This document shows, one piece after another, positions 12,051 through 25,340 of a stretch of DNA of 64,000 nt. Source of the stretch: Cheilinus undulatus (taxonomy: Eukaryota > Chordata > Actinopteri > Labriformes > Labridae); assembly GCF_018320785.1 (NCBI RefSeq), contig NC_054876.1, positions 22,900,212 through 22,964,211 on the forward strand, in the 5' to 3' direction. Below the pieces are notes generated by a model. The model saw only the letters and a program-made list of their open reading frames with translations. It did no database searches and had not been told where the DNA came from. The stretch's first letter is position 1. The number at the start of each line of letters is the position of its first letter. The translations under genes and the position numbers were made by a program.

Positions 12051-15000
12051 GTAGGATTTTCTTGTTCAATTCAAAATTTAAAAGTTTGATGTCCGTTTTT
12101 AATCCCTCTTTTATGTATTTTTAAGGTTGTAAATTCATGATAATGCATGCCTTATCAAACTTTCATAATTAATTAGTTCTGTTTTGGACCCATTTAAGTT
12201 TTATAATGTAGTATCCAAACCCTTAGCTGATTCATTCAAATTAAAATATAACAACTGTCTTTTGTGCCATTTTATTTATTTACATTATTAAAAACCTTTA
12301 ATTATGTAAAAAGAGTATGTAAACGAGGTTGAAAGGCATAACTTCTGATAAATACAGCTTAACTTATAAATGTTTTGGATGTGCAAAGTTACTCTTGTTA
12401 GTATTGTGTGATTCCGATTAATCAGACTCTTTTCTTGATTTATATCTTGCTTTACTTTCCTTTTTTTCTTACCTAAACCCAATCAGAGTTCGCGATCTCG
12501 TGCCTCCAGGGTGCGACAGCATGTTCACTGTGACTCCTGCTACAGCCGGCGCTGCAGGGCTCGGGTGGAGGTCTCTGTGTGCTGTGCAGTCATCCCTTGC
12601 CGCCTTCACTGTGGGGCTCTCTTCCACCTGTGCAAAGAGGAGGATCACCTGCTGCTCTGCCCTAATGTGAGGGTGCCCTGCCTAAACGCTGGCTATGGTT
12701 GCTCTCTTCAGCTGCCCCGGTCCTCACAGGCAGCTCACCTCCAGGTGTGTCCGGCCAGCGTGGTGTGCTGCTCCATGGAGTGGAACCGCTGGCCTGCAAA
12801 TGATGCCCACTCCTATCCAAACACAGAGCTGCATGAAAATCTGCTCCAAGAAAGATGCAAAGGTGGATGTCTGGACCTGGCCATGGCCTTGAAGGACCAG
12901 GACCTCCTGTTTCACTCCCTGAAGATGAAGAGACTGTTCCCAGAGCTGATAAAGAGTGTGGAAGAGGAGGAGAAAGAGGAAGAGAAGAGGGAAGAGGAAA
13001 GACAGAGGAAAGAGAAGCAAAAGCAGAAGAGGGCAGCGTTGGAAAAAGAGGCAGCAGAAAAGGGAGCCACCTGGGAGTCTTCAAACATCTTTGCAATCTA
13101 CAGTGGAAAAGAGGATGAGGATGAGGAGGATGAGCTCTCAGAAGATGAGTATGAACAGGAGCCAATGCTCTCCCAGGAAGAGAGAGAAGCTATCGCAAGG
13201 AACTCAGAAGTTCATGCTAACCTGTTAGAAAACTACAATGCCTGGGAACGCATGTTTACTATGGAGATGGGCAGATGCAGGGAGAGTGAAGGGGCAGGAC
13301 AAGGTCAAGGCCTTGCTAAAGGACCAGGAAGCAGCTTGGACACTGTGACAGAGGAGGATACCGCCTGTGAAGGCCCATCCAATGCCTGCAAACAGGGGAG
13401 TAATGCATGCATTACTTCCACCACATCCAGCTCCTCCTGTCTTGGTGGAAAAGTGAAGAAGAAAAAATTTGTGTATGGACACATTGAGCCCATGAAGATT
13501 ATTACTGTACGTACTTTTAAAGTGCCAACCAGCTTCTCTGCCAGGGCGGGCCGTATCCGTAACCCTGGTTTCTACCGGAGGGAGAGTCATGCTGTGGACA
13601 CCAGGGACCTGGGGGTGACGCCAGAGGAGATGCCAGTGTGGGAGGAAGTCCAGGTGAGAGAAAAATAATGATTATAATCTCTTACACTTATCAAATTTAT
13701 CGTGGTAACTATGAATTAAGATCAATTCCCATAAATTCTAAGTTGATGCAAACATTAAGATAGCACATAATTGAACATTACACTGACTATACTGTCTCAG
13801 GATTTGTGATGGTCATGCACTTAACAATGAAGCTTTATTCGTGACAATCCTTTGCCAGATACACCAACAGCTTAATTCTATATGTTATTCACATAATGAA
13901 CCTAAATCTTTAGATTGAACATATTTTACTCCACATACTGTAGAAACAGTCTTCCCGACAACCTTTTAAATTGAGTTCTCATTAATCAAATCCAAGAAAT
14001 CATTTTCTGTGGCTTTTTATGATGAGCCTATGAGTGCTTCAGCACACAAAGTAACCTTCTGATATTTTGATTTTTTTTTTCAAAATAACGATAGAGATAA
14101 ATACTTATCTTATCTTCTAACTGATCTCTCTCTTTTTTCTTTTTTTAACAATTTAGATTTTTCATCTAGCTTTTCCTGAAACCAAATACTTAATAGTAAA
14201 TGGATTCATCCACTAATTTTAAACAGACTAATAATTAATGACAGTGTAAAAAATACATTAAAAAATGGGTTTCACATAACTGCGCAACTAAAATCCTGCT
14301 GTCAGATATTCAAATAAGATCTAATGAAAGAATATAAAACTGCAAAGAGTCATAGGGAAATATCTTTGCTACTTATTGAGCATTTTAAGAAAAAAAAAAG
14401 AAACTTAAAAAAAATCTAAGTTTAATCAGATTGTTAAACCAGTGCTATGTTGGTTTTTTCTTTTTTTTTTTTTGGTATTTTATTCCAAACTGAACTGCTT
14501 TTTAAAAAATCTAATTAACTCACTTTATAGATTTGTCATTAATGGTAGGTTCATGCCATGTGATTTTTTTGTTGTTGTTGTTCTTTGAAAAATGGCATAA
14601 TCCCCAAAGTTTTATTTTAACAGACACTAGTACTGAAAATATTTCAAGATAAAGTATTGGTACCAAATTGATCTATAAAGTTTAGTATCTTCCACTTGCC
14701 ACAAGTCAGTGAATTTATATGAACTTAATGTATCATGTTCATGTATGCATGTATTTATTTTTCAGTTAATAAAGTAAATGAGAAAACTGACTATCCCGTA
14801 CCCCTCCTTATCATGTATAATATTTTTCTGGCCCACTCACTCGAAGATAATTACAAGAAATGCTAATTTTGGTAATTCGCAAAACACCGAAATTAAGACA
14901 TATGTAGCTAGTATAGCATCCTTGCTAGCAGATGACTCATTAAATTCATAAAATTTGACAAAGTTGCGGTAAAACCACATGAAAAACTAAGAACTTATTA

Positions 15001-17860
15001 TGGTTTCCCCATTATTAGGTAGGTGGTTAACGAATAAATATGTTTATTTAATCGTTTTATAGCAGTTTCATCGAGTCTCACTTTGTTCATACCCAGAGAA
15101 TATATCTCTTTCAAAATAAAAGCATGAACACTGGTAATTTTACAAGTCTTACTAAAGTACCTTTGAATTCCTGGCTGCCCAGCATATCATCCGGGTAATT
15201 AAGACATTACTTTTAATGTTAAAATCATAACTGATGTACCTCCCATAACAATACTGTGAATAGCTCCAAACAAAACAAAACAAAACAAAACAGATATTTC
15301 AAATATTTTGATTTAAGCTAACTTTTCTTCACATTTGCTGTACAAGTATCCTTTCCTTTTCTTAGGCAGAGAGGTTGGACTACAGCTAAGCTTTATTTCT
15401 ATCCTGATTTTTTAATAGCTGAAGTTTGCTGTTTGATGTCATTCTTTTAAATCCTCAGCACTGTTCCTTTTAACAATTCCTAGTTAAGTAAACCTCAAAT
15501 TTACTGTAATGTAGGCTACTTAATTCAGAATTTTTTATTTGTTTCGTATTTGTGCTGATGTGTTTAAATGTGTTGTTTTCTTCTCAGGCCTCTTTGTTGT
15601 GCTCCCTTGAGAAGGAGCAAAGGGGTCACCTAATTGCAGAGAGCAAATGCACAGATGGTCTGTTACAAGATGAGGGCACACAGACTTATAATTTCTTGTC
15701 TGCTCCCTTCCGGAGAAATATGACACTGGCAGACCTGACTGCTGAGAAACCGCTTGAGCTGCACCTTCAGCTGCAGGTGGAGAGTGTCACCAGCCGCCAC
15801 AACAAGGCCAGCTCTGCCTTTACCTTCCTCTGTGGACACACCTTTCAGCGGAGAGAATATGGACAACATTATAAGTGGGTTTTGCTTTGTTTTTACATAT
15901 CAGTATATAAAACATTAGAATGCTTCAATCTAATGTTAGATATTCATAGTTGAGTAAACTAATGTGCAGTCATGTTTAACTGTAGTGTTGACATTTCAGT
16001 TTCTAATTGCATGCATGTCCTCAAATTTAGGAACATCCACAGCGACATCCAGATGAGTGTGAATGGATGGTTTGAGCAGCGATGCCCCCTTGCCTACCTG
16101 GGATGCACCTACAGCCAGAAGAGGTTTCATCCATCCACACATAAAGCTGACGTTTCCTACAAGTGAGAAACTGCTGAGGCAGGGTACGGGGGATTGGGCA
16201 AAAATTTAGGAGAGTAAAAAGATTCAGTTACAAGAGGGGAATCTGTTTAATTTCAACTCTGTTTTGTGTACAGAGTTATGGAAAGTCAAAGTAAGGGAGA
16301 GAAGAATGAGTTTCATATTCAAAGCAAGTCTCAGCAGAAGATAAAGCAGACTAGCATGCTTTATAACTGATTCTCTAGCAATCTTTGACAAGCACATTAA
16401 ATCCCTGCGTACATATACAGGCAATACAAGACAGGAAACATCTAACCATCGTCTTTTCTTTGCCTTCAGTGAGGATCTGGGCTGTTTCAGCCTGCTTCCC
16501 ACCATCCCTGCTTCTCTGGGTAACACCTCCCAGCTGTCTGAGAGCTCAGCCGACTCCTTCACTGCTCAGAGAAGGAGAGGAGGGAGTGAGGAAGGGGAGG
16601 ACTCTTTGAGCTTGCTACCCTATGAGGTGCTGTGCCACATGGCCAGTTTTCTGGACAGTCTGTCCCTGTCCCAGCTGGCTCTGGTGTCGAAGCTGATGAG
16701 GCAGGTGTGCTGGTCTCTGCTGCAGGAGAGAGGGATGGTCACCCTCCGCTGGGAGAGGATTACTAATTCACATGAAGGTGCCAAGTGGAGGGTGAAACAG
16801 AGGGTAAGAGGCAGGATGTCTGTAAGGAGGATTTATAAGGATGTGACAGTGGATGCTGCTGTTTCATCAGTGGAATTTAGGTGGTTTTACTATGAAATGT
16901 GCATTAAAAAGAAATGGAAAGGATCCAAACTAAGGTAAGAAAACAGAACAGTTCAGAATCAGTTACCCACAGTGATGTTTGTAGATTTAAAAAATAAGAA
17001 ACAAATAAGAAACTGTTTGTCTTCTGGACAATAGTCAAGTCAGCAGTCTTCCCCATGTTTGTTGTTGTGTGCACTGAACCAGAGTGAGAAAATGAAGGCT
17101 CAGGAAACCTTTGCAAATTGGACTTCTCCACAATATTCTGATATTTTGAGAGTTTATATTATTGTGAGCTGTAAGATGTAATCATCAAGATTAATAAAAA
17201 AGTCTTGAAATGTTTCACTTTGTATGAGATAAATTTAGAATAGATGCAACTTTCTGAAGTAAATCATAGGAAAAAAACTAACTTTACAAGTTATTCTAAT
17301 TTTTTGAGATGTACAGATGTGCATCATCTACGTGGAGAAAGATCTGGGCAAACTTAACTAAGTTATATTATAAAATAAATATGTTGCATGTTTAGCGTGT
17401 TACCAAACTACACACCCCAGTATGAAAAACAGGAAGCCTCCTAAACTCTTGCCAAAGTTGCAAGCAGGATTATATCTGGCAATTTGTCAAAGGCACCTCC
17501 TTGTAATAAAGAGGATCAATCAAAATGAAATTGTGAATTAAGTTTAAAAAATGACAAGATGTATCTATATTCCCAGTTACAGAGCATATCTTTGAAATAA
17601 GGCCTGATTATTGAACTTTTTGTGTCTCTCTGTGTCCTCAGGTTTGGCAGTTCAGTACTTTGTTCTCCTCCGTGGACACTTGGTGCTTCAGGGACATGCC
17701 CCCCATATCTGAGCATCTTAAGGTGTGTCCCTACAATGAAAGAGAGTCCAGGACAGAGAAGATTCACCTGCCACGTGCCTTACAGGAAGTCCAAGCCAAC
17801 ACGAGCTGCAAAGGTCCCACTCTGGTTAGCTTGTTCCAGCAGAAAAGGATCATGATGTAG
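12048..17860 (+). CDS. fbxo40: FBXO40 paralog, divergent copy with acidic insert
   Basis: This is the second FBXO40-type F-box protein (teleost fbxo40.2-like). Coding exons are 12048-12050, 12487-13653, 15588-15874, 16031-16162, 16470-16803 and 17642-17860: 2142 nt, 713 aa. The TRAF-type zinc finger (about residues 13-100) is nearly identical to the neighbour and includes the family string CPASVVCCSMEWNRWP. It is followed by a long Glu/Lys/Arg-rich, probably coiled-coil stretch at about 150-235. The protein then goes almost directly to KKKKFVYG (FVYG at 329-332) and lacks the roughly 48-residue APWQ...GVLERL block present in its neighbour and in human FBXO40. The second Cys/His segment (FTFLCGHTFQRRE) and the F-box (about 579-625) are intact. 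Introns in the middle differ in position from the minus-strand copy. The ligase role is by family; altered target choice is inferred. A weak poly(A) variant ATTAAA lies at 18120-18125. Confidence 0.93.
13654..15587 (+). other. AT-rich intron of the plus-strand fbxo40 paralog
   Basis: Between the large zinc-finger exon and the next coding exon there is AT-rich sequence with homopolymer runs and a short (CAAAA)n tract near 15270-15292. No second gene or recognisable element was seen. Confidence 0.7.
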
Positions 17861-18563
17861 TGAAAGCTTAATATAAACACAATGTCGATTTAATCTTTCA
17901 TTATATATTTCTCATTATCATCCACAGTTGCATGTTTTCATTGTTTTCCTGTTTCTGCTATTGTTCAAAAGTAAATACAAAACTAGAGCACTTGTTGGAG
18001 CACTGACCATTTTTATGATATTTAAATGCTTGTGGCTTTGATATTATGTTATGGCTCTATATGTCTTAGGATAACTTTATAAACAACCGTCAGATTATGT
18101 TTTAAGTTTGTAACGGTTGATTAAAGATAACCAGGAGACAGCAGCTCATGTTTTAATCAGGATAAATGTTACTGTAGAAAGTAAAATGCCACTCAGATTT
18201 TTTTTTTAACTTTATATAATTTGTGAGTGAATCCAGAGCTTTTTATCCTCAATGATGACTCATCTTGTACACAGTCATTTGAATAGTTCATCAAATCAAA
18301 ACAAACTGAAACATTACTTCAAATTGTATATCTAAAGGTTGAAACATGGAAGAAAACTTGAATGTCTAAGCATAAAAGTAAAATATCTAATAGCTTATAT
18401 TTTCAACAAAACAGGGACATTTTCCCATCACAATGACAGCACATATGAAAAAGTAGTGTATCAATGTAAAGACTGTCACAATGGTCAGTATTCAGGTCTT
18501 TGGTTGACACATTATGAGATAATTGAGCCATACTGACCAGCCCAAACCCAGCAGTGGCTCCCT

Positions 18564-21500
18564 CTAGTGGCCCTTGTTGATATTGTGAGTGCTGGTAAGA
18601 AAGTCTGCTCTGAGCAGTCTGTGAAGCAGCACCATGTTCATACAAGAAATGAGACTCAAACCTGCTGTGCCCATCATGAACACGTAGCGAGGCATGCATT
18701 CACTATGAGACGCCATCCAACGAGTCATCCAACCCATCGTACAAAGGCGAAACACCAGCAGCCTGCAGGCGATACAGAAATCAGAGAAAACCTGCTTCTT
18801 CACAGTGGCTCTTATCTCATTACAAGCAATACAAGACTACTTTTCTACAACTACAACTGACAGAAAACAATTGATTATATAAATCAATCATGGTCAATAT
18901 AACTTTGCTTTCTTGATTCAAAAAATCTTTATGTCAAAGGGCAGAAAGATTTCTACAAAGTAATGTCACTTAAATAAAGATATGCAGTGTAAAATAAGTT
19001 ACTGTATAAATAGTCAACCCTGTCAAGTCCGTATTCAGTAGATGCACATTTGACTACAATCACAGCACTGAGTCTGTGCGGCTAGGTCTCAATCAGGCTT
19101 GAACATACCACCTTACCAGTTTGGTCCCCCCAGACCAAAGAACTTTCTTCCATTTGACCACGGAGTCTCCCACGTGCCTTTTGGTGAACTAGTCGAGATT
19201 TAATGAGCCAGGGTTCCAGTGAAGAACCCAGGCAAGAGTTGTTGTATACATAATCTCTCCCATCTCAGCTGCTGAAGCTTGTAACTCCTTCAGAGTAGTC
19301 ACAGGTGTGTTGGTGGCCTCTTTCACAAGTCTCCTTTTTGCATGGTCACTCACTGCATGGTGACTGGGCCTTCCAGACATAGGTGTCTTTATACAACAAT
19401 TGAGACATCACTTTGACATGAAAGAGGGTTTTTTGTATTTTTTAAATCAAAAGCCAAATCATTTTGACCATGATTCATTTATAAAACCAATAAAAGGGCA
19501 GTACTTTTTATGGGCACTGCAAATCACTAATTATCACAGAAAAACAGAGTAAATAAATATGCTGATAATGTCCACTGTGGGCTTCAATAGCTATTGCTCT
19601 TGACTTATTGCCCATCTCTAATCAATCTGGGAATCTATTTTTTTCTCCCGAGTTACACATACTCATACTAATTTTGTTGGAAATTTACATTCACATATTA
19701 AAACTGTCTGGTAGTCTCCCATGTTGCTTCTCTGAAGAAGTGATTAGAATCTCTGAACTGTCACTTACGTTCCCAGGTTGAACCAGCTGGTCAGCCTGTA
19801 GGCCACAGAGGGACAGGGGGCTGCAGTTGCAGTTTCCAGCCTGTTCCTGTGCCCTGACAGGAGGAGGAGCTGCCTTATGTGAAGGAAAACTGAGTTGATC
19901 TCAATCAGCAGAGAGACCACAGCAAGGCCGAGGTAGAGACGAGAGGTGACAGCTAAACCGAAGCAAGAGATTACCTGGCAAAACAGGAAACAAAGCAGTA
20001 CAAACTGAACAGGATATCATTGTTCAAGAACTTAATTACAATTTAGAAGTACTTGTATTTGACAACTTTAATGTTTTTCTACTGAGGCAGATTAAGCCTG
20101 TAAAGGAGTTGAAATTAGCACCATACTTTTTTGAGATACATTAAAAGCATTTCAAATGATGTTTCAGTCTTCACAGTGCAATTATGAAATAAACCAGACA
20201 CTCCAATTGGCCAGATAAGTAGACACAAACTCATATAGAAAACTTTATTTGTTCGATCTTTTTTAATTTACATTCCATATCTTTTATCAGAAATAAATTT
20301 ACCTGGACTTACAAGACCTACAATAGTTGGTTTGAAAAAGTTTGACTTATTTCTGTATATAGCTGATAATTTTACACTACACTGTATAATGCACATTTAG
20401 GAGGACAAGAACTAGTTTTACAAGCTGCAAATGGTTGGGCTTTTGTGTAAAGTCCTATAGCATAATTTGGTCTATATTTAATTATTTTAACTTATCAGAA
20501 AGACTTCAAATGGAGAATAGGGATTTTTTGTCTGGATATCTATTGCACTCTTCTCTGCCATAATTGATGAAAATCTCCAGATGATGTCCTTCACATGAAG
20601 TAAAGTTCCATAGCAGACCCTGCACTGTGGTCAAACAGTGGTGTAAAGAATAAATCCTACTTGGTGCAGAGATTAATGTTTTACTACTTCTCCACAAAAG
20701 ACAAACCCGGAGGTGATGAGTGCTGTAGGTGAATGAGGTCATGACCCCTGCAGGCTGAGATTAAACTGTCACAGGTGAAGGCTGGGAAAACAAACAGCGA
20801 AGGATGACTGTGCATTTTCATTCACTTACCTTCTCATTATTGCAGCAAACAGAGCAAGTCAAACCTTGACAAGTCAAGAAAAAAGGACCCCACCTGACAA
20901 TGGATTTATCATACTAATAATTATAGTGATACATTTTATTTACAATATGCAATAGAAGTCAACTATACACAATAAAGCAAAAAATTAATTACAGTGAGTG
21001 GCAGAAAAGAGTTTAATTACTCTAAACCATCTTTAATGCACATAATATAATGTTAACTATGGAAGAAGTATCAAAAAAATGTTGTGGGGAAAAACATTAA
21101 TTTTGTGTTTCTGTCACTACATCTAAAAATTTCTGAGATGTAGTGATGTAAACACAGTATCTAAAATTGTCCTCAGACAAAATGAAAATAATTACTCATC
21201 ACTGGGCATTCCTGAACCTTCCTTTTTATCTTATATTAGCATCCTTTTGTTTAAAACCAGTGTTAAATCTATAAACTGCTACCATAGTACACTGTAAAGC
21301 CAAACAAGTTAAAAAAAAACTCAGATAATTGTTGAAGCTGATTACCTCAAAGTTTTAGAGTAGTGGAGATAAACTTTTTAGTCGACTCAAGTTAAGATAT
21401 ATAATCTACACTGCAACCCCTGATAAGTTAACTGTTTAAAAATGTAAGTAACTGAAATATTGGTATTTTTTTAGTAGCAGGTATTTAGCAATTTTAAGTC

Positions 21501-23993
21501 ATATCAACTAAATTTTATGTGTACATTTATGTTAGGTTGACTTCACATTCTAAGATACAGTATATTACACTTTGAAAAATTCTGTGTATCCAAGTCACAA
21601 TAACGCAGTATTTTTCATAAAGCTTCGTGGTCTTCATCCACTACAATTTTCCCTTTTTTCTTTAATCTTGGACATTCTTACCACTACAGCTGGCAAATTA
21701 AGTGACAATAACTGAGAGGTCCACAGTGTACAAGGAGGTCCTCCTCCATCATGAACAGTATACCATCCAATGTAAAATGTGCAGCTTTTCAAACTGAGTC
21801 AGTAACTTCACTCATAATGCAAGAATGTAGATTACCCGAAGGCATTCTGGGAAAACTCTGCGGATTAAGGGCTGATTATTCAATAATTTGACTATAATTA
21901 CAAAAGAGTACTTAAAGAAAATGAGTACTGTTTACTTAATACTAAGAAATGCATTCTATTAACTCTTAAAGAAAGCTCAAATTGCCCTTTTTTTACCAAC
22001 AGAATTAAAGTGAAAGACTGAAAGGTACACTTTGACTCAGAGAGTTTTTTCCACAGAGTTAAGCATATTATCCTCATCATGTTGAGGATGATCCCCACAG
22101 CAAGACTTCTCTGAGTAAATAATTCACTCATGATGCAAAAGTGTCAATGCGCAAAGGCATTCTGGGTAAACTCTGAAGATTAGGGGATGATTATCAAATA
22201 ATATGAGTACAATGACAAAAAAAGACTTAAAATGAGTACTGGATACTTAAATCTATTAACTCAGAAAAATAGAGTTGAAATAGCTGTTTCAGATCCTTCA
22301 GTTAACACAACTCCATTTTTGAACAGCCTTCAACTGTTTGGTCTGACAGTGTACTAGCTCATTTTCATGCTAATAAAACATGCTAACATAATTATATTTT
22401 TTTCTACATAAAGTGTATTGAGTGGAATTACTTGATAATATTAGTAAAAATAAATAAATAATGCAGGTGCTGCTTGGCTTAGAGCAGGTTCCCATATACT
22501 GAGGCTGCAGTCCTTGACCAGCTGGACACAGGATTGAATCCTGAGCCTGGTCGTGTTTATTGAATGTCTTCCCCCACACTCACCCCATAATTCCTGTCTC
22601 TCCTCAACTGTCTTATCCAATAAAGGTAAAAGCCCCCCAAAATCCTGAAATAAACAAAAACGAGTAAATCTTGCCCACTTGGCTGACTGTCAACACACAC
22701 AAAAAGTATAGAGTTTATTACCATGGAGTGGTGGAGGAGCAGCTCCCATGACTGTGTAAGTGGCTGGTTCAAAACCAAATCTAACAGGTCATGGATAAAA
22801 TAACCTGCAGGACAGAAAAATAAGTTGTACAGATGCACAAAACGAATCTAAAATCATCCAACATACATCATTGCATACAAGAAACATTAAAGTAGAGAAA
22901 TCAAACTTTTTAGAAGTAAGCTTTGGGCTTTTCATGGGAGAGTCCTCAAAAAAAGTCAAGCCCCTCTCTGTTTTTTGTTTGGTTTTGACTTATGCAAAGG
23001 GGTTTTTTTTAGAGTAAAATGTGAAACATCTGCCAGTGCCATGTGTTTTACATTTTTCTTTCTAGTTTCCCAGCTTCCAGCTTTTTTTCCAAATATTAGT
23101 ACAATACAAGCTAAGCACTTCTTCCAGGTATTTTCCAGAAATACCAAGGATAAGTAAGAGAGTGATGAAAGAAGTTATCTTACGGTTTATGTCAGCTAAC
23201 TCTACTTACAGCTATTACATTAAAATGAACCACAAAGCATGACCAAATGGCAAAAAACTTGAATTCATGAAACAATAATAAAACTATGACACATTATCTT
23301 GAATATCATTTAACATTAACAATACAAGAGACAGCTAGTGCTAGAAATTCCCAACTATGTGCATCAATTTGTCTAACTATAAGGCCTTATATCCTTATAT
23401 TCACATAATCAAATGAAGTCTATTATCTTTTATTTTACTCGGTCCAGGAGAAGAGTGATGCATGACCAACAGTAGCTGCTGTTCATGCACCTTCCATCCT
23501 GGACATTGATGAGATTGATGCTGCATCAGACAGCTTCATTTTATCTCCAGCTTTTAGTCTTCATGAGGGTTATGAGAAAGAGTTGAGCTCAAGCTTCAAG
23601 GCTGGTGGATGAAATCTGTGTATTATTGTGAACATGTTACCTGTCGATACTGCCACGAGGCTGTGAGAGAACAAGGAGTGACAGGAGATCAGATCCTTCA
23701 ACATGTGTGGCTGGTGGTACAAGCTGAAAGAAAGAGACAGACCCAGAGAGATCACAGGATTAACAATAAAAAATTAACAGCATTATCAGTCCTGATTTCT
23801 GTGTTACCACAAACCTTAAAACAGCCCATGCTCCTGTCAATGAGCTGTGAGTCAAAGATATCCAGGTATTTCTCCACTTCCACTTTTTTTTGCATGCTGG
23901 CTCAGGTGTTGGCAGGAATCTGATGATGGTGTTCAGCAGTTTGAAGGAGCACACAGATCCTCCAACTACCAGAAGTGTCGACTTCAAATCCAT
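18564..23993 (-). CDS. tlcd2: TLC domain-containing protein 2-like membrane protein
   Basis: A five-exon minus-strand gene: 23815-23993, 23641-23723, 22722-22804, 19769-19974 and 18564-18762, summing to 750 nt (249 aa), with all junctions in phase. The length matches the TLCD1/TLCD2 family (about 247-264 aa). The protein is very hydrophobic with several membrane spans. Visible family motifs are LPTPEP followed by WKWRNTWISLTHS, then VAVSTGYFIHDLLDLVL, WELLLHHSM and SLLIEINSVFLHIRQLLLLS. The last two residue groups, and FRLCTMGWM in the final exon, favour TLCD2 over TLCD1. TLCD1/2 proteins are plasma-membrane proteins that limit incorporation of polyunsaturated chains into phospholipids and so affect membrane fluidity. 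The gene converges on the F-box gene to its left (703 bases between stop codons). The start ATG at 23991-23993 is the only one that fits the family N-terminus. Confidence 0.9.
18870..19518 (-). mobile_element. Tc1/mariner-derived MITE in a tlcd2 intron
   Basis: Long inverted termini (AATCAATCATGGTCAATATAAC on the left, GACCATGATTCATTTATAAA on the right) bracket scraps of a minus-strand transposase. These include residues like AKRRLVKEATNTPVTTLKEL (about 19275-19345), the helix-turn-helix region of Tc1 transposases, and GPS/TGGTCTGGGG remnants. The catalytic core is absent. Same subfamily as 6598-7225 and 44332-46183. Confidence 0.75.
21290..22351 (+). mobile_element. MITE family copy 1 with internal duplication
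   Basis: The element begins CACTGTAAAGCCAAACAAG and ends CTGTTTGGTCTGACAGTG, imperfect inverted termini of about 17 bp. Two segments inside resemble each other (about 21800-21930 and 22125-22245, both with AAGGCATTCTGGG.AAACTCTG). This explains why it is 1062 bp against 750 bp for the copy at 41916. It lies in a tlcd2 intron and has no coding potential. Confidence 0.65.
22468..22655 (+). repeat. tRNA-derived SINE-like repeat (copy 1)
   Basis: It has a pol III B-box-like GGATTGAATCC and a 3' part with CCTGTCTCTCCTCAACTGTC and CCAATAAAGG.AAAAGCC. The 3' part is shared with 55110-55295. In a tlcd2 intron. Confidence 0.55.
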
Positions 23994-24559
23994 ATCTAGG
24001 CTTTAACATGGAGCCTGGTGACCTGAGTTAACTTCAGATCCCATGTGCTCCAGCATTCAGGGCTGAACATAAGGAGAAAAAGAGTTAGAAGTGCGCTGTT
24101 GAAGGCTGTTTAACACGCTATCTCTGCCCTCTTACACATATTCCTCTCCTCACATCTCCTCTCCAAAGTGATTACAGGTAAAGGGTCACACTGACTCCTA
24201 GCTATTATAGCACTGGACTGAGAATATCAGCCTGCAAAACGAAACAAATCATGACCCAAACTATAGAAAGAAAAGGGAAAATGAAGGAGAGGATAGGAAC
24301 AGAGGACATTAAATTTGAGATGTGTACAATTGTTACAATATGTGGGCTTAACTCGATGCATCTATTGTACATCTACTGGGAAATAGAACATCCGCCCTGG
24401 GTGCAAAAATTTTAAGAGAAGAAGATATGAGTTATTTAAAGAAAAAAACCCAAGGAGTAATCAAAAAGGTTAAAGGTTCAGCATGAAACACTGGATTATG
24501 AAAGATAATTCAGTGTATGCAAATTTCACATCTGCCTTGTCCACCTTTAACTCTGAGCA

Positions 24560-25340
24560 CTGGGTCATGGGTTCTTTCTTTGTTATCTTTAGTTCACAGT
24601 TTCTAGTAGCTTCCTGTCTTTCTTGCATTATTTTTGTAGTTCTTTGTATTGCATGTCTTGTTAAACTTCCTCCCTTTTGTATGTATATTATTCCCTTGTT
24701 TAGCTCCTGTGTTTATGAGATTCTATTGTATCATGACATCCTTGTGTCTTTCTTTAATTATTCTCTAGTTTGACTTCTTGTGTTGCTTGTGTCCCTTTTG
24801 TTTTTCTATTATTATATTCCCCCATTTAGTTTGAGTATTTTCTGTTTATACACAGTCATTTTTATCTCCTGCTTTCACGTCCTTGTGTGTTAGTCGTACT
24901 TCCTTAGTTTGTATTTGTGTTTTTTTTATTGTTTTTTTTGTGATCCTTCCTACCCTGTGTTCTTGAATTACTCCTTCCCTTGAGTCTACCTAGTTTCCTG
25001 GATTATTTTGTAATCCTCATCCATTGTGTTTCATTCCCAGTTCAACTTACTGGGGGTTTCCATTTAATGTGGTGTCATTAGTCTCACCTGTGTCTAATTA
25101 TCCTCCTGCCCTTGTGTATGCATATGTCATCCTTTGTACCTTGTGTCTGTAAGTTTTCTATTTTCTATTTCTCTAGGCTAGACTTCTAGACTTTTGTTGA
25201 ATTTTGTTGTTTTGCTTTTGGATTTTTGTTCACACCTGGACTTTTTAAAAGGATCTTTTGTTTCCCTTTTAGATCCTTTTGTTAAATAAATCATTTGGTT
25301 TGATCTGCTCATGGGTCCTCCTTTTATTTTTGCATTTTTG
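24560..25340 (+). repeat. Probable retroelement 3' region
   Basis: Long T-rich sequence reminiscent of the 3' ends of common fish retroelements. It shows CACCTGTGTCTAATTATCCTCC, a promoter-like or UTR-like series, and a TTAAATAAATC poly(A)-signal-like end followed by a CTGTGACAC motif near 25345. No coding part remains. Class not determined. Confidence 0.3.

Noticed and set aside
12662-13165. 167-codon minus-strand open frame rich in Pro, Leu and Ser
   Set aside because: It is the antisense shadow of the FBXO40 paralog's zinc-finger and acidic exon, whose biased composition keeps stops away.
24483-24773. 96-codon hydrophobic open frame
   Set aside because: It comes from a T-rich retroelement-like tract; hydrophobic codons are expected from T-rich DNA.
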